Source of the DNA: Candidatus Methylomirabilota bacterium
GTDB taxonomy: Bacteria; Methylomirabilota; Methylomirabilia; Methylomirabilales; Methylomirabilaceae
Reading direction: 5' to 3'
Assembly: GCA_023249055.1 (NCBI GenBank)
Contig: JAHFDH010000003.1
Span: forward strand, 1-41,830
Length of the DNA stretch: 41,830 bases
Shown here: in pieces, positions 31,574 through 39,484 of the stretch
Numbering within the stretch: the stretch's first letter is position 1
Layout of the letters: every line of letters begins with the position of its first letter
Translations under genes and position numbers: made by a program
The notes under the pieces: generated by a model
Database searches by the model: none
Told to the model about the DNA's origin: nothing
What the model saw: only the letters and a program-made list of their open reading frames with translations

Positions 31574-33127
31574 TTACAACTGCTCCATAAAGGACGCGAT
31601 CTCATCGAGTCTGACGTTTCGCACGGCGATCTCGGGCGTATAGATAACCTCGTCGGCCGCCCAGACCAAGGTTCCCTTGACCTCCTTGCCGACCCCGATG
31701 ATGTTGGAGAGGATCGAGAGGATATTGTCGTTGATCCGCACCGTATTCGGTTTCAGCGGCGCGACGATTCGCCCGTCCTTGATGATGTATGAATCGCCAA
31801 CGACTGTACAGGTAAAGTCCCCCGCTCGCAGCCCATTGATCGGATAGGTATACCAGATCCGGCCGACCAGCAGGCCGTCTTTCACGGTGCCGATCAACTC
31901 CTCCAGACTCTGATCTCCACCCTGTACGATAGCATTTGTGGAAGCGATGCCGGGTTGGACGCCGAACTGCCGGCCGCCGCCCGCCCAGAACCGGAACCCG
32001 TTCCGCGGTACAATGGCGCCGCCATGTTCGTTCGGGTCTGCCCCCAGTTTCTCTATGCTCCTGGGATCTCTCAAGATCCGCTGTTGTTCATAATAGCTTG
32101 CAAGCAGCCCGACCAGTTTGCCTCGCTGGATCAGCCGTGTTTTCCCCGTTGGCAGCCCCTCGCAGGTAATCCCCTTGCTGCCCATCAGCCCGCGCTGCGC
32201 GCCGTGGTCATACAGGGTCAACCGACTCGATGCCACGCGCTTGCCGAGCCGTCCCATGAACGGAGAGCTGTCGCTGTAGAAATTGCCGAGACTGAGCGAC
32301 GGCAGAATCAGATTGTTCAGAAAGTCGGCCACCGGCTGACGTCCAAAGATGACCGTATACTTCCCGCCCTTGATCCGCTCCCCGCCGATCGCCGCAAGGG
32401 CGTTCTGTGCGGCCTCTACACCGGCGGCGTCAGTGAACTGATCCAGGCGAGTCCCGGCGGAACAGCCGCTGCCCTTGGAGGCCTTGGCCTCGACCATCGC
32501 GGTGATGAAGGCCATGATCAGCGTCGATTCATCGGTCTGGACCTCCGGCATGGCCGTCGAGGCGATCGCAATACGCTCCTGCTGGATGGTCACGTCGCCG
32601 CCGACGATGAGGCCAAGCTCTTTGATTCGATCCTGGGCGCCCGCCAGTTCCATCAACCTGGGGGAGTTGAGAAATGTTTTCAAGCTCCCCCGCAACACTC
32701 TCCAGCCGACCTCGACCAACTCCTCGTCCCGAATCTTCATCAGCTTCGGATCATGGTAGCGGCGAAGCCTCCGCCGCTCACCCGTCGGTCTCGGCAGCGA
32801 CGAGAACTCAGGATCGGCGACGGCGCCGCGTCTGGCCTTTTCGAGCGCCCTTTTGACTCCATCGAGGCTCAGATCGCTCGGCTCGCTCCCGAACCCGACC
32901 GTGATGCCGGCCTCTGTCTTGAACACCGCCGTGATTCCAAGACCGTACGATTCGCTCGACTTCGGCTCTTCGACGCCATTGCAGGGGATGTGCGAGGTGT
33001 AGTTCAGCCGGGCCAGGAGGTTGCCGTTGCTCGCTGCGAACAGTTCAGCCTCGGTCACCTGCTCGGCCGACCTCAGATACGCCAGCCCCTGTTCAACAGC
33101 CTTCGCGAGTTCAGCAGTTGAGACCAT
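31574..33127 (-). CDS. tldE: TldE/PmbA-like subunit of a TldD/E peptidase
   Basis: A 517-residue protein of the TldD/PmbA superfamily. The ATG at 33127 is chosen because GAGG lies 6 bases upstream; a GTG 12 bases earlier and an ATG 3 bases earlier are alternatives. It has the family landmarks SHIPCNGVEEPKSSESYG, GGKYTVIFGRQPVADFLNNLILPSLSLG, LGKRVASSRLTLYDHG, GGGRQFGVQPGIASTNAIVQGGDQS and GDSYIIKDGRIVAPLKPNTVRINDN. It has no HExxxH zinc motif, which is the mark of the TldE (PmbA) partner. TldD and TldE form a heterodimeric metallopeptidase that trims unfolded or modified peptides. The adjacent upstream gene is the zinc-containing TldD. Confidence 0.9.
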   Translation of the reverse strand: MVSTAELAKAVEQGLAYLRSAEQVTEAELFAASNGNLLARLNYTSHIPCNGVEEPKSSESYGLGITAVFKTEAGITVGFGSEPSDLSLDGVKRALEKARRGAVADPEFSSLPRPTGERRRLRRYHDPKLMKIRDEELVEVGWRVLRGSLKTFLNSPRLMELAGAQDRIKELGLIVGGDVTIQQERIAIASTAMPEVQTDESTLIMAFITAMVEAKASKGSGCSAGTRLDQFTDAAGVEAAQNALAAIGGERIKGGKYTVIFGRQPVADFLNNLILPSLSLGNFYSDSSPFMGRLGKRVASSRLTLYDHGAQRGLMGSKGITCEGLPTGKTRLIQRGKLVGLLASYYEQQRILRDPRSIEKLGADPNEHGGAIVPRNGFRFWAGGGRQFGVQPGIASTNAIVQGGDQSLEELIGTVKDGLLVGRIWYTYPINGLRAGDFTCTVVGDSYIIKDGRIVAPLKPNTVRINDNILSILSNIIGVGKEVKGTLVWAADEVIYTPEIAVRNVRLDEIASFMEQL

Positions 33128-33146
33128 CATAAGCCTCACATGGTTA

Positions 33147-33174
33147 GCTATCAGCTATTAGCCGTCAGCTTAGA
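33147..33174. repeat. degenerate heptamer array GCTATCA-GCTATTA-GCCGTCA-GCTTAGA
   Basis: Four 7-base units in the 148-base gap between tldD and tldE. A further array, GCTGAGC-GCTGACG-GCTGACA-GCCTGTA, lies at 33242-33269 in the same gap. Both share the GCT(G/A) rhythm with 15838-15858. Confidence 0.6.
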
Positions 33175-33241
33175 TTAGACTCGACGTCGTCCGGTCCATT
33201 CACCAGGGTTACGAACCGCTTGCTCCGCACTCCATGTTCTT

Positions 33242-33269
33242 GCTGAGCGCTGACGGCTGACAGCCTGTA
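33242..33269. repeat. degenerate heptamer array GCTGAGC-GCTGACG-GCTGACA-GCCTGTA
   Basis: Four 7-base units just beyond the tldD stop codon. See also the array at 33147-33174. The two arrays flank about 65 bases of unremarkable sequence. Confidence 0.6.
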
Positions 33270-33275
33270 TTTCGG

Positions 33276-34850
33276 TTACTTGCTGATTCCGGTGAGACGG
33301 GCGCGGCTGCGCATGGTGGGACCCCCGTTGCCAAGCCGCTTGGTCTGCATCGGCTGGCCCTTGCCGCAGTTGGGGATCGGGTAGAGACGGAAGTCGTTTC
33401 CCACGGCATCCACCTTCATGAGGTAGTCTTTGGTGTCGGCCATGATCCCGCCGTTACAGAACAGTTCTCCGATCTGGCCGTTCTTAATCTCGTACACCTT
33501 CATGGCCGTGATTCGGAAATTCTCACGCGATTCAGCAATCGAGGGGGTCCGGTGCCCCACGAGGTAGTAGCCGTGGGGAATCTCCCGGATAATCTCCCCG
33601 GGGTCCCGTTCGCCGGGACCGAACACCGTATTTGACATTCTGATCAAGGGGACCAGTGAGGCGTCGGTCGCCTTATACGACCCATTCGGCGGGACACCCA
33701 AGATCGCAGCGGTCTGCCGGCTGTTCATAAAGCCTGTAAAGATGCCGCGGTCGATGTGCGTGACACGCGTGGCCGGCGTCCCCTCGTGATCGTACTTGTA
33801 GTGGCCATACCCGGGGAGAGAGGGATCGGAGAAGGCTGATACGAGAGGAGAGGCGATCGGCTGGCCCAGTTGATGCTCATGAAGGTTTCGAAATAGCCAG
33901 CTTCGGCCTGCATAGGAGGTTTCCAGCTTCAACGCGCGGTCCAACTCGGTCGGGTGGCCGACAATCTCGTGCGCCGTCAGGGTGTTGTAGTGCGGGTCGG
34001 TCACGACGACAACCTCCCGATCGGTGGCTTTCAGAGGCCTGGCATTGCACAGACTCACGGCATCTTTCGTGAGGTTGGCGCAGAAAGTCCGGAAATCCGG
34101 GAATCGAATGGACTCCTCGTGCACCCCTCGGGTTAAGGCCTCCCATCCGCGCTGGTGGCCCATGTAATCGTACAGCTCCTGCGTGCCCGATGTGCCGTGG
34201 GCGACGATGAAGCAGGTTCCCTGAGTCAGGGCAAAGGTCTGATCGATGTTGGCCCCCTCGGAGCTGCAGAACAGTTCCCGGGTCAACAGGGTAAAGGCCG
34301 AGATGAACGTATACTTGACATGAGGGTCGAGTGCGAGGGTGCGCTTGGAGGTCTCCGTCGTCAGCGCAACGAGTTCGTCTAACGGGACGGTACGCGGGTC
34401 GATCTCGAACTGAGCAGGAACAGTATCCTGATAGATGTCGATGGGGGCGAGGGTCGTACTGCCCAGAGCGTCGGCTAGAGGGCCGAACTCCGCGCGAGCC
34501 GATGTCTTTCGCTCGGCGTTGGCCAGGGCGCGATGATGCGCGTGGCGAAGTCCATCCTTCACCACCCGCTCCATGCTATCCAGGTCGGCTGCGCCGAGCG
34601 AGCGTCCGAAATAGCCCGGCGCAACCACCCCATTACCGGACAAGGCGCGGATACCGATCGCAAAGCCATAATCTCTGGTACTATGCTTACTCCCGCCGTT
34701 CTCCGCGGCAGCCGCCTGCCCTTCATCGACCTGCACCCGAATATCAGCGTAGCGACAGCCACGAAGCGTCTTCCGGTAGCGGGTGGCAAGATCAAAGATC
34801 ATCGGTTGAATCTGATCGATGATCTGGATGGTCATCGGCTGTGCCAGCAT
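33276..34850 (-). CDS. tldD: TldD zinc metallopeptidase subunit
   Basis: A 524-residue protein. The zinc motif is intact: HEIVGH with H294, E295 and H299 (AHEIVGHPTELDRAL), and the third ligand lies in the C-terminal FCNGGIM segment. Other family regions are GTPATRVTHIDRGIFTGFMNSRQTA and RMSNTVFGPGERDPGEIIREI. The ATG at 34850 has GGAGGG 8-12 bases before it; a second ATG five codons on is possible. TldD with TldE cleaves peptides by a threading mechanism; known cases include maturation of microcin B17 and breakdown of unfolded peptides. No precursor peptide gene is apparent around it. It is the promoter-proximal gene of the minus-strand run leading into the inositol operon. Confidence 0.92.
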   Translation of the reverse strand: MLAQPMTIQIIDQIQPMIFDLATRYRKTLRGCRYADIRVQVDEGQAAAAENGGSKHSTRDYGFAIGIRALSGNGVVAPGYFGRSLGAADLDSMERVVKDGLRHAHHRALANAERKTSARAEFGPLADALGSTTLAPIDIYQDTVPAQFEIDPRTVPLDELVALTTETSKRTLALDPHVKYTFISAFTLLTRELFCSSEGANIDQTFALTQGTCFIVAHGTSGTQELYDYMGHQRGWEALTRGVHEESIRFPDFRTFCANLTKDAVSLCNARPLKATDREVVVVTDPHYNTLTAHEIVGHPTELDRALKLETSYAGRSWLFRNLHEHQLGQPIASPLVSAFSDPSLPGYGHYKYDHEGTPATRVTHIDRGIFTGFMNSRQTAAILGVPPNGSYKATDASLVPLIRMSNTVFGPGERDPGEIIREIPHGYYLVGHRTPSIAESRENFRITAMKVYEIKNGQIGELFCNGGIMADTKDYLMKVDAVGNDFRLYPIPNCGKGQPMQTKRLGNGGPTMRSRARLTGISK

Positions 34851-34915
34851 CGCCGCATGTCCCTCCTTATTCCCGTCGTTGATTGTGGTCTCAATAAGAA
34901 CGGCTCAAGTTTTTT

Positions 34916-34921
34916 ATTATA
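34916..34921 (-). promoter_or_regulatory. candidate -10 box for the tldD-tldE(-inositol) run
   Basis: A perfect TATAAT lies on the minus strand, about 65 bases before tldD. The sequence 17 bases upstream (TTTCCC) is a weak -35. It falls in the only gap of over 100 bases between thpR and tldD, so a transcription start here is reasonable. Since tldE ends 4 bases before the flippase gene, this promoter could drive the whole stretch to 23136. Confidence 0.4.
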
Positions 34922-34980
34922 CGTCATCCAGGGGGACCGGGAAAGCACTTTTGCGCGGAATGGCGCTGTTGCAGGGTCTC

Positions 34981-35574
34981 TCAGACAAGCGGAAAACTTT
35001 GCAGGATGGAGTAGCGCGCGCCACCGGCGCTCAGGTTGCTCTTCATCAGCTCGATCCGGTCGAGCACCATCTCGCCCAGCGCTTCGGCGGGCGCCTCAGC
35101 GAGCGCGCGCGCCAACTGCTCTCGGCGCGCGGGACCGCGCACTCGACCCAGCGTCAGATGCGCAGTGAACGGCCGCGCCTCCCGCGCAAATCCAATCGAC
35201 TCAAGCCCCGCCTCAATCCTCGCCTGAAGCGCTGCCAGCGCCTCCGTACCGTGGGAGAGCCCGATCCAGACGATCCGGGCCTCGCGGGGCCTGGGAAACG
35301 CGCCGAGGCCCTGAAAGACCAGGCGAATCGGACCACACCCGCTGGCCGCGGCAGCGATCGCCTCCCCGATGGCGCTCATACGATTGCGCTCGACCTGCCC
35401 CAGAAATTTGAGCGTCAGATGGAGGTTCTCCGGCCGCACCCATCCGACATCGGCTCTGGCGGCCTTCAGCCGGTCCTGCGCCTTGGCCAGAACCGCTTTG
35501 AGGTCGGGGTCCAGATTGGCGGCGATAAAGGCGCGAACTGTTGAGACAGGCTCAGAGTCAGATCGGTCCGGCAT
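34981..35574 (-). CDS. thpR: RNA 2',3'-cyclic phosphodiesterase (2'-5' RNA ligase family)
   Basis: A 197-residue two-histidine (2H) phosphoesterase. The paired motifs HLTLKFLG (near residue 51) and HLTLGRVR (near residue 141) supply the catalytic histidines and threonines. The family opens 2',3'-cyclic phosphates in RNA; a reverse 2'-5' ligation is known in vitro. The N-terminus (TVRAFIAANLD) and the WVRPENLH strand fit the family. The start overlaps the cinA stop by 17 bases, and thpR following cinA is a common arrangement. Confidence 0.92.
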   Translation of the reverse strand: MPDRSDSEPVSTVRAFIAANLDPDLKAVLAKAQDRLKAARADVGWVRPENLHLTLKFLGQVERNRMSAIGEAIAAAASGCGPIRLVFQGLGAFPRPREARIVWIGLSHGTEALAALQARIEAGLESIGFAREARPFTAHLTLGRVRGPARREQLARALAEAPAEALGEMVLDRIELMKSNLSAGGARYSILQSFPLV

Positions 35575-36901
35575 GTCGGTGCGACAGCAGGTGTCGGCGA
35601 AGGATGTCGAGGGCCTTCTGGGAGGCGAGCAGCTTATTGGTATCCCGATCCGACAGGAACCGGTACTCGCGGCAGGTCACGTCGTCATCTGAGGCCAACG
35701 CGACATAGGTTAAACCCACCGGTTTCGTGGTGGTCCCCCCTCCAGGCCCGGCGATGCCGGTAATGCCCATCGCCAGATCTGTCCCGGCGATCTGCCGCAT
35801 CCCGACCGCCATTGCCAGGGCGACGGGCCGGCTGACGGCGCCATGCTCTGCAATCAGCTCATGCGGCACCCCGAGCAGGCGTTCCTTGACGTCGTTGCTG
35901 TAGACCACCTCGCCGCGAATAAAATAGGCGGAGCTTCCCGGGAGATTGGTCAGTCGGTGACACACCAACCCTCCGGTGCACGACTCAGCGACGGCCACGG
36001 TCGCCTTGGCACCGAGCAAGAGCCGTCCCACGACCTCCTCAAGCCGCTCCTCATCACGACCGAACAGGAACTCGCCCAGCCGCGTGCGAATTGTGGTCTC
36101 AAGATCGTCGAGCAGTCGGTCGCCCTCCAACTCCGATTCGGTCTTCACGGTCAACCGAATGTGGATCTCGTCCGGGTAGGCCAGCACCGCAATCGTCGGG
36201 TTTCGTGAAAGGCGGACCAGGTCGCTGATGGTCTCATCGAGCGCCGATTCCGTAATACCGCACGCTTTCAGGGTGCGCGAGCGAATCCTTGACCTTACGC
36301 CGAACACCTCACGCAGGCGCGGGATCACCTGCTCCTTCAGCATCGGCCGCATCTCCGAGGGGACCCCAGGTACCGCCATCACCATCCTCCCATCCCCCAC
36401 GCGGATGGCAAGACCGGGGGCAGTCCCATGGGGGTTAGGCAACACGGCGGCGTCTTCCGGGATCATGGCCTGTCGCTCGTTGTTACCGGACATGACGAGA
36501 GCGCGCTCGGTGAACCGGCGGCGGATCGACTCCAAGACTGTCTGATCAAGAATCAACGGGCGATCGAGTTCAGCGGCTATGGCCCGACAGGTCAGATCGT
36601 CCTCCGTAGGCCCAAGACCTCCCGTCATGATCACGATCTCGGATCGCGTGAGCGCCGTGCGAAGCGCCTCCCTGATTCGAGCCTCGTGATCCCCAACCGT
36701 ACTCTTCCAATGGACATCGATCCCCGCTGCCGCAAGCGCTTCGCCGATGTAGGCGGCATTGGTATCGATCGTCTGTCCCAGTAGCAACTCTGTGCCGATT
36801 GTGAGGATCTCGACCCGAACCTCTTGCGCTGCGGTATGGCCCTTTCCAGCGGATCGTTCGACGGCTGCCGGCTGATCTCCGAATCGTTGAGATGTCAGCA
36901 T
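35558..36901 (-). CDS. cinA: CinA-like nicotinamide-nucleotide amidase / ADP-ribose pyrophosphatase
   Basis: A 447-residue two-domain protein. The N-terminal molybdopterin-binding-fold (COG1058) domain begins VEILTIGTELLLGQTIDTNAAYIG and includes IVIMTGGLGPTEDDLT and MVMAVPGVPSEMRPML. The C-terminal CinA domain has the amidase signature VAVAESCTGGLVCHRLTNLPGSSAYF and GITGIAGPGGGTTTKPVG. In other bacteria these domains hydrolyse ADP-ribose and deamidate nicotinamide mononucleotide for pyridine nucleotide recycling. The ATG at 36901 is used since no start codon lies closer to the conserved part; it overlaps the diguanylate cyclase stop by 7 bases. The first 30 residues are not conserved-looking. 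Confidence 0.93.
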   Translation of the reverse strand: MLTSQRFGDQPAAVERSAGKGHTAAQEVRVEILTIGTELLLGQTIDTNAAYIGEALAAAGIDVHWKSTVGDHEARIREALRTALTRSEIVIMTGGLGPTEDDLTCRAIAAELDRPLILDQTVLESIRRRFTERALVMSGNNERQAMIPEDAAVLPNPHGTAPGLAIRVGDGRMVMAVPGVPSEMRPMLKEQVIPRLREVFGVRSRIRSRTLKACGITESALDETISDLVRLSRNPTIAVLAYPDEIHIRLTVKTESELEGDRLLDDLETTIRTRLGEFLFGRDEERLEEVVGRLLLGAKATVAVAESCTGGLVCHRLTNLPGSSAYFIRGEVVYSNDVKERLLGVPHELIAEHGAVSRPVALAMAVGMRQIAGTDLAMGITGIAGPGGGTTTKPVGLTYVALASDDDVTCREYRFLSDRDTNKLLASQKALDILRRHLLSHRHAGPI

Positions 36902-38157
36902 CCTTGTCCTGAACCCTCCGGAGGGGACGGCAAACCGCACGACTTGGACACCGCAGTCTGGTTGCCGCCGGCAGCTTTCGCGCAATAGAGCGCCTGATCC
37001 GCCGCCCGAACCAGGTCTTCCACTATACCCATGTCGGACCCGAGGCATGCTACGCCGAGGCTCACAGTGAGTCTCTTGCCATCCAGCGTCGCCTGTCCAC
37101 CCGGAGGATCGCGCTCCATTACACAGCGGATCCGTTCCGCCTGCACCCAGGCCTGTCGCGGCTCGGTTTCCGGAAGGATGATACCGAACTCGTCTCCTCC
37201 GTATCGCGCGACTATGTCAGCGCTTCTCGTGCTCTTTTTTAGCCTGGCAGCAATCAGGCGAAGTGCCTCATCGCCGGCCAGATGACCGTGGAGGTCGTTA
37301 TACTGCTTGAAACGATCGACATCCAGCATGATCAGCGAGAGCGGGCGATCGTACCGTTGGGTTCGCTTCAGTTCCTGCTCGAGTTGGCGATAGAACTGAC
37401 GATGGTTAAAGAGACCGGTCAGCTCATCGGTAATAGCCAGCCAGTGGGCCTCTTGAAGCAGGCGTCCGGTTTCGATCGCGACAGCCAACTGCTCGCTCAT
37501 CGGCAACAGGAGGTCGATTTCCAACTCCCCATAACGGTGAGGTGTGATACTGTCCAGACAGAGACCGCCGATCGCTTTCCCCTTTGCGACGAGGGGCAGG
37601 CGAATACAGGATCGGATCCCCGCCTTGAGCAGCGTCTCATCCTCTGAGAATTGTTTCGATTCCGCCAGATCCTGCTCGATATGGGAACGTTGCTGGGACA
37701 TGACCCACTCAACGCCGGTTCCTCCTTCAAGGGTACAGTTACCTTCAGGCCACCCGGTGGCAGGCTGGTCAACGGACAGCCGGAGCGTTCCGAACTCACG
37801 ACTCGCATCATGTTGCAGCAGGAGGACCATCCGGTCGTAATGAATGAGGCGCCCAACCTCTGCAGCGAATGTCTGATAGACCTCGTTCAAATCGAATGAT
37901 GTGCTGATGACTTTACTCAACCGATTGACTGCCGCTAGTTGATCATCCCGCTGCTGCAGCGCCGCAAATGAGTTAGCATTCAGGATCACTAACTCAGCAT
38001 GGCCGATGGTAAGGATATCCAGCGCCTCCTCCTTGGACGAGGCCTGCAGAACTGAGAACCCTCGATGTGTCAACAACTCACAGAGTCTGCGGCTTGAGTC
38101 CGCATTGTCCTCAATGATCAGGACCATCTTACTCCCGCCTTCCCAATGTTCAGGCAT
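36895..38157 (-). CDS. GGDEF diguanylate cyclase with degenerate receiver and GAF domain
   Basis: About 420 residues from ATG 38157 (GGAG 7 bases upstream); an ATG at 38127 with GGGAG is nearly as good. Residues 12-75 resemble the first half of a receiver domain (VLIIEDNADSSRRLCELLTHRGFSVLQASS), but the usual phospho-acceptor position reads LVILNANSF (Asn for Asp) and the rest is missing. A GAF domain follows (about 90-240), then a complete GGDEF domain. This has DELTGLFNHRQF, the catalytic RYGGDEFGIIL and an inhibitory RxxD site (RSAD) exactly five residues before GGDEF. It should make cyclic di-GMP with feedback inhibition, controlled by the GAF ligand and not by phosphorylation. It lies 94 bases from a YajQ gene, itself a cyclic-di-GMP-binding family. 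Confidence 0.9.
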   Translation of the reverse strand: MPEHWEGGSKMVLIIEDNADSSRRLCELLTHRGFSVLQASSKEEALDILTIGHAELVILNANSFAALQQRDDQLAAVNRLSKVISTSFDLNEVYQTFAAEVGRLIHYDRMVLLLQHDASREFGTLRLSVDQPATGWPEGNCTLEGGTGVEWVMSQQRSHIEQDLAESKQFSEDETLLKAGIRSCIRLPLVAKGKAIGGLCLDSITPHRYGELEIDLLLPMSEQLAVAIETGRLLQEAHWLAITDELTGLFNHRQFYRQLEQELKRTQRYDRPLSLIMLDVDRFKQYNDLHGHLAGDEALRLIAARLKKSTRSADIVARYGGDEFGIILPETEPRQAWVQAERIRCVMERDPPGGQATLDGKRLTVSLGVACLGSDMGIVEDLVRAADQALYCAKAAGGNQTAVSKSCGLPSPPEGSGQGC

Positions 38158-38251
38158 GTGATCGCTCCACGTTGATAATCCGTTTTTTAAGCATAAATAT
38201 CGCGTAGTTGCAATCGCAGAGTAAGAGAAAAACCGAATGACGACTGTCGCG

Positions 38252-38743
38252 TTACCGATAGTTGCCGAACTGCAGGTCGATGCCGAAATCGCGCGCTCGA
38301 AGCGCCTGGATAACAGCCTGCAGATCATCTTTATTCTTTCCGGACACCCGTATCTGGTCGCCTTGGATCTGCCCGGCCGCCTTGAGCCCGAGTCCCCTGA
38401 TCACCTTGGCAATCTCTTTCGCCTTATCGGCGGGGATACCCTGCTGGAGGGTCGCCCGCTGTCGAACGGCCCCTTTAGCCGCCGATTCGACGGCTTCGTA
38501 GGCAAGCGCCTTCAGCGAGACCTTTCGCCGCACCAGTTTCGATTCCAGCAACTCCACGACAGCCTTGAGCTTATAGGTATCGTCGGCGTAAAGCAGGAGA
38601 CCCTGCTCGTCCCGCGTGACGCGACTGGCGCTTCCCTTGAAATCGAACCGCTGCTGGATCTCTTTCATGACCTGCTGGACGGCATTATCGACTTCCTGCA
38701 GATCAACCGTCGAACTGATATCGAAGGACACCTCATTAGACAC
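38252..38743 (-). CDS. yajQ: YajQ family cyclic-di-GMP-binding protein
   Basis: A 163-residue soluble protein of normal family length. It starts MSNEVSFDISSTVDLQEVDNAVQQV and carries the conserved RFDFKGSAS, GLLLYADD, KLVRRKVSLKAL, QGIPADKAKEIAKVI, and VRVSGKNKDDLQAVIQAL-type segments of YajQ. In Xanthomonas and others YajQ binds cyclic di-GMP and affects transcription; nucleic-acid binding was also reported. Here it is transcribed 18 bases after lolA and before a diguanylate cyclase, which makes a local cyclic-di-GMP link attractive. Confidence 0.95.
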   Translation of the reverse strand: MSNEVSFDISSTVDLQEVDNAVQQVMKEIQQRFDFKGSASRVTRDEQGLLLYADDTYKLKAVVELLESKLVRRKVSLKALAYEAVESAAKGAVRQRATLQQGIPADKAKEIAKVIRGLGLKAAGQIQGDQIRVSGKNKDDLQAVIQALRARDFGIDLQFGNYR

Positions 38744-38761
38744 GTACGATCTCCTTTCAGC

Positions 38762-39484
38762 TTACGGGACAGTAGGCTTCAGGGGCCTCACGACCTCCGT
38801 CCCTGGCGGTGGCGAGAACCGGAACAGTTCGTCCTTTAGATCGCTGTTGACCGTCTGCTTGGACAGCTCGACCGTGGTCGTATTGCCGTACAGATCAAAC
38901 ACTGTCAGTCGCCTGATGAGGAAGCTTTCCCGATCCACCCCCAGGATCACCCGCTTGAAAGCCAGATCCTTCCCCTTCGGGGTCAACTCCAGGATAGACT
39001 CGGGACTGTCCCTGGTCCCCGCATGCACGACGGGCCGGACCTGGAAGTCTCGCCGGAGGCTGCTCATTCCGAACAGGATGCCGATGGGGGTTGTCGTGAG
39101 CACGCCGCTGACATCTTGCGCCATGGCTTGTCGCTCGGATGGACTGTAGCTCCAGAGGGTCTTGCCGTCGATCAGGAACAGTCTCGATTCCGGCTTCTCA
39201 TACTCCCAACGCATCCTCCCGGGCCACTTGAGGAAGAGCCGGCCTGAGGCCTCTTGGGTCATTCCGCTCAGTTTGTTCGTCGCGCGCTGAAGGAAGACCC
39301 CCTGGAGATCCGAAAATCCCTGGTAGGTCGCCTGGACCTTGTCCGCCACCTCATCTGCTGTGAGCGCGGATACGGCCCCGGGTGGAGGGCGGAGCGTGGA
39401 GGGCGGAGCGCCAAGGGCCACAACGGGTGAACCGCTCAATACAACCGCGCCCACCATGATCAAGATCGAATTACGAATTCGCAT
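38762..39484 (-). CDS. lolA: outer-membrane lipoprotein carrier protein LolA
   Basis: A 240-residue periplasmic chaperone. The ATG at 39484 begins a typical signal peptide (MRIRNSILIMVGAVVLSG, then VVALGA); a GTG 33 bases upstream is an alternative, and either start overlaps the ftsK end. LolA carries lipoproteins from the LolCDE transporter to LolB in the outer membrane. Family features are VADKVQATYQGFSDLQGVFLQ, RLFLKWPGRMRWEYEKP, LFLIDGKTLWSYSPSERQ and FKRVILGVDRESFLIRRLTVFDLYGNTTTVEL. Just after the signal peptide, a short Pro-rich stretch (APPSTLRPPPGAV) is encoded by a heptamer repeat at 39382-39409. FtsK-LolA adjacency is common in Gram-negative genomes. Confidence 0.93.
   Translation of the reverse strand: MRIRNSILIMVGAVVLSGSPVVALGAPPSTLRPPPGAVSALTADEVADKVQATYQGFSDLQGVFLQRATNKLSGMTQEASGRLFLKWPGRMRWEYEKPESRLFLIDGKTLWSYSPSERQAMAQDVSGVLTTTPIGILFGMSSLRRDFQVRPVVHAGTRDSPESILELTPKGKDLAFKRVILGVDRESFLIRRLTVFDLYGNTTTVELSKQTVNSDLKDELFRFSPPPGTEVVRPLKPTVP
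39382..39409 (-). repeat. four heptamer units inside lolA (GTGGAGG/GCGGAGC alternating)
   Basis: On the plus strand the units are GTGGAGG, GCGGAGC, GTGGAGG, GCGGAGC, a 14-base unit present twice that is itself two related heptamers. It lies at the start of mature LolA, a position tolerant of length change. Unit gain or loss would shift the frame. Confidence 0.8.

Noticed and set aside
31955-33121. Plus-strand open frame of 388 codons
   Set aside because: It is antisense to tldE with no recognisable domain.
34331-35544. Overlapping plus-strand frames over tldD and thpR
   Set aside because: They are antisense to genes with intact catalytic motifs; no independent evidence.
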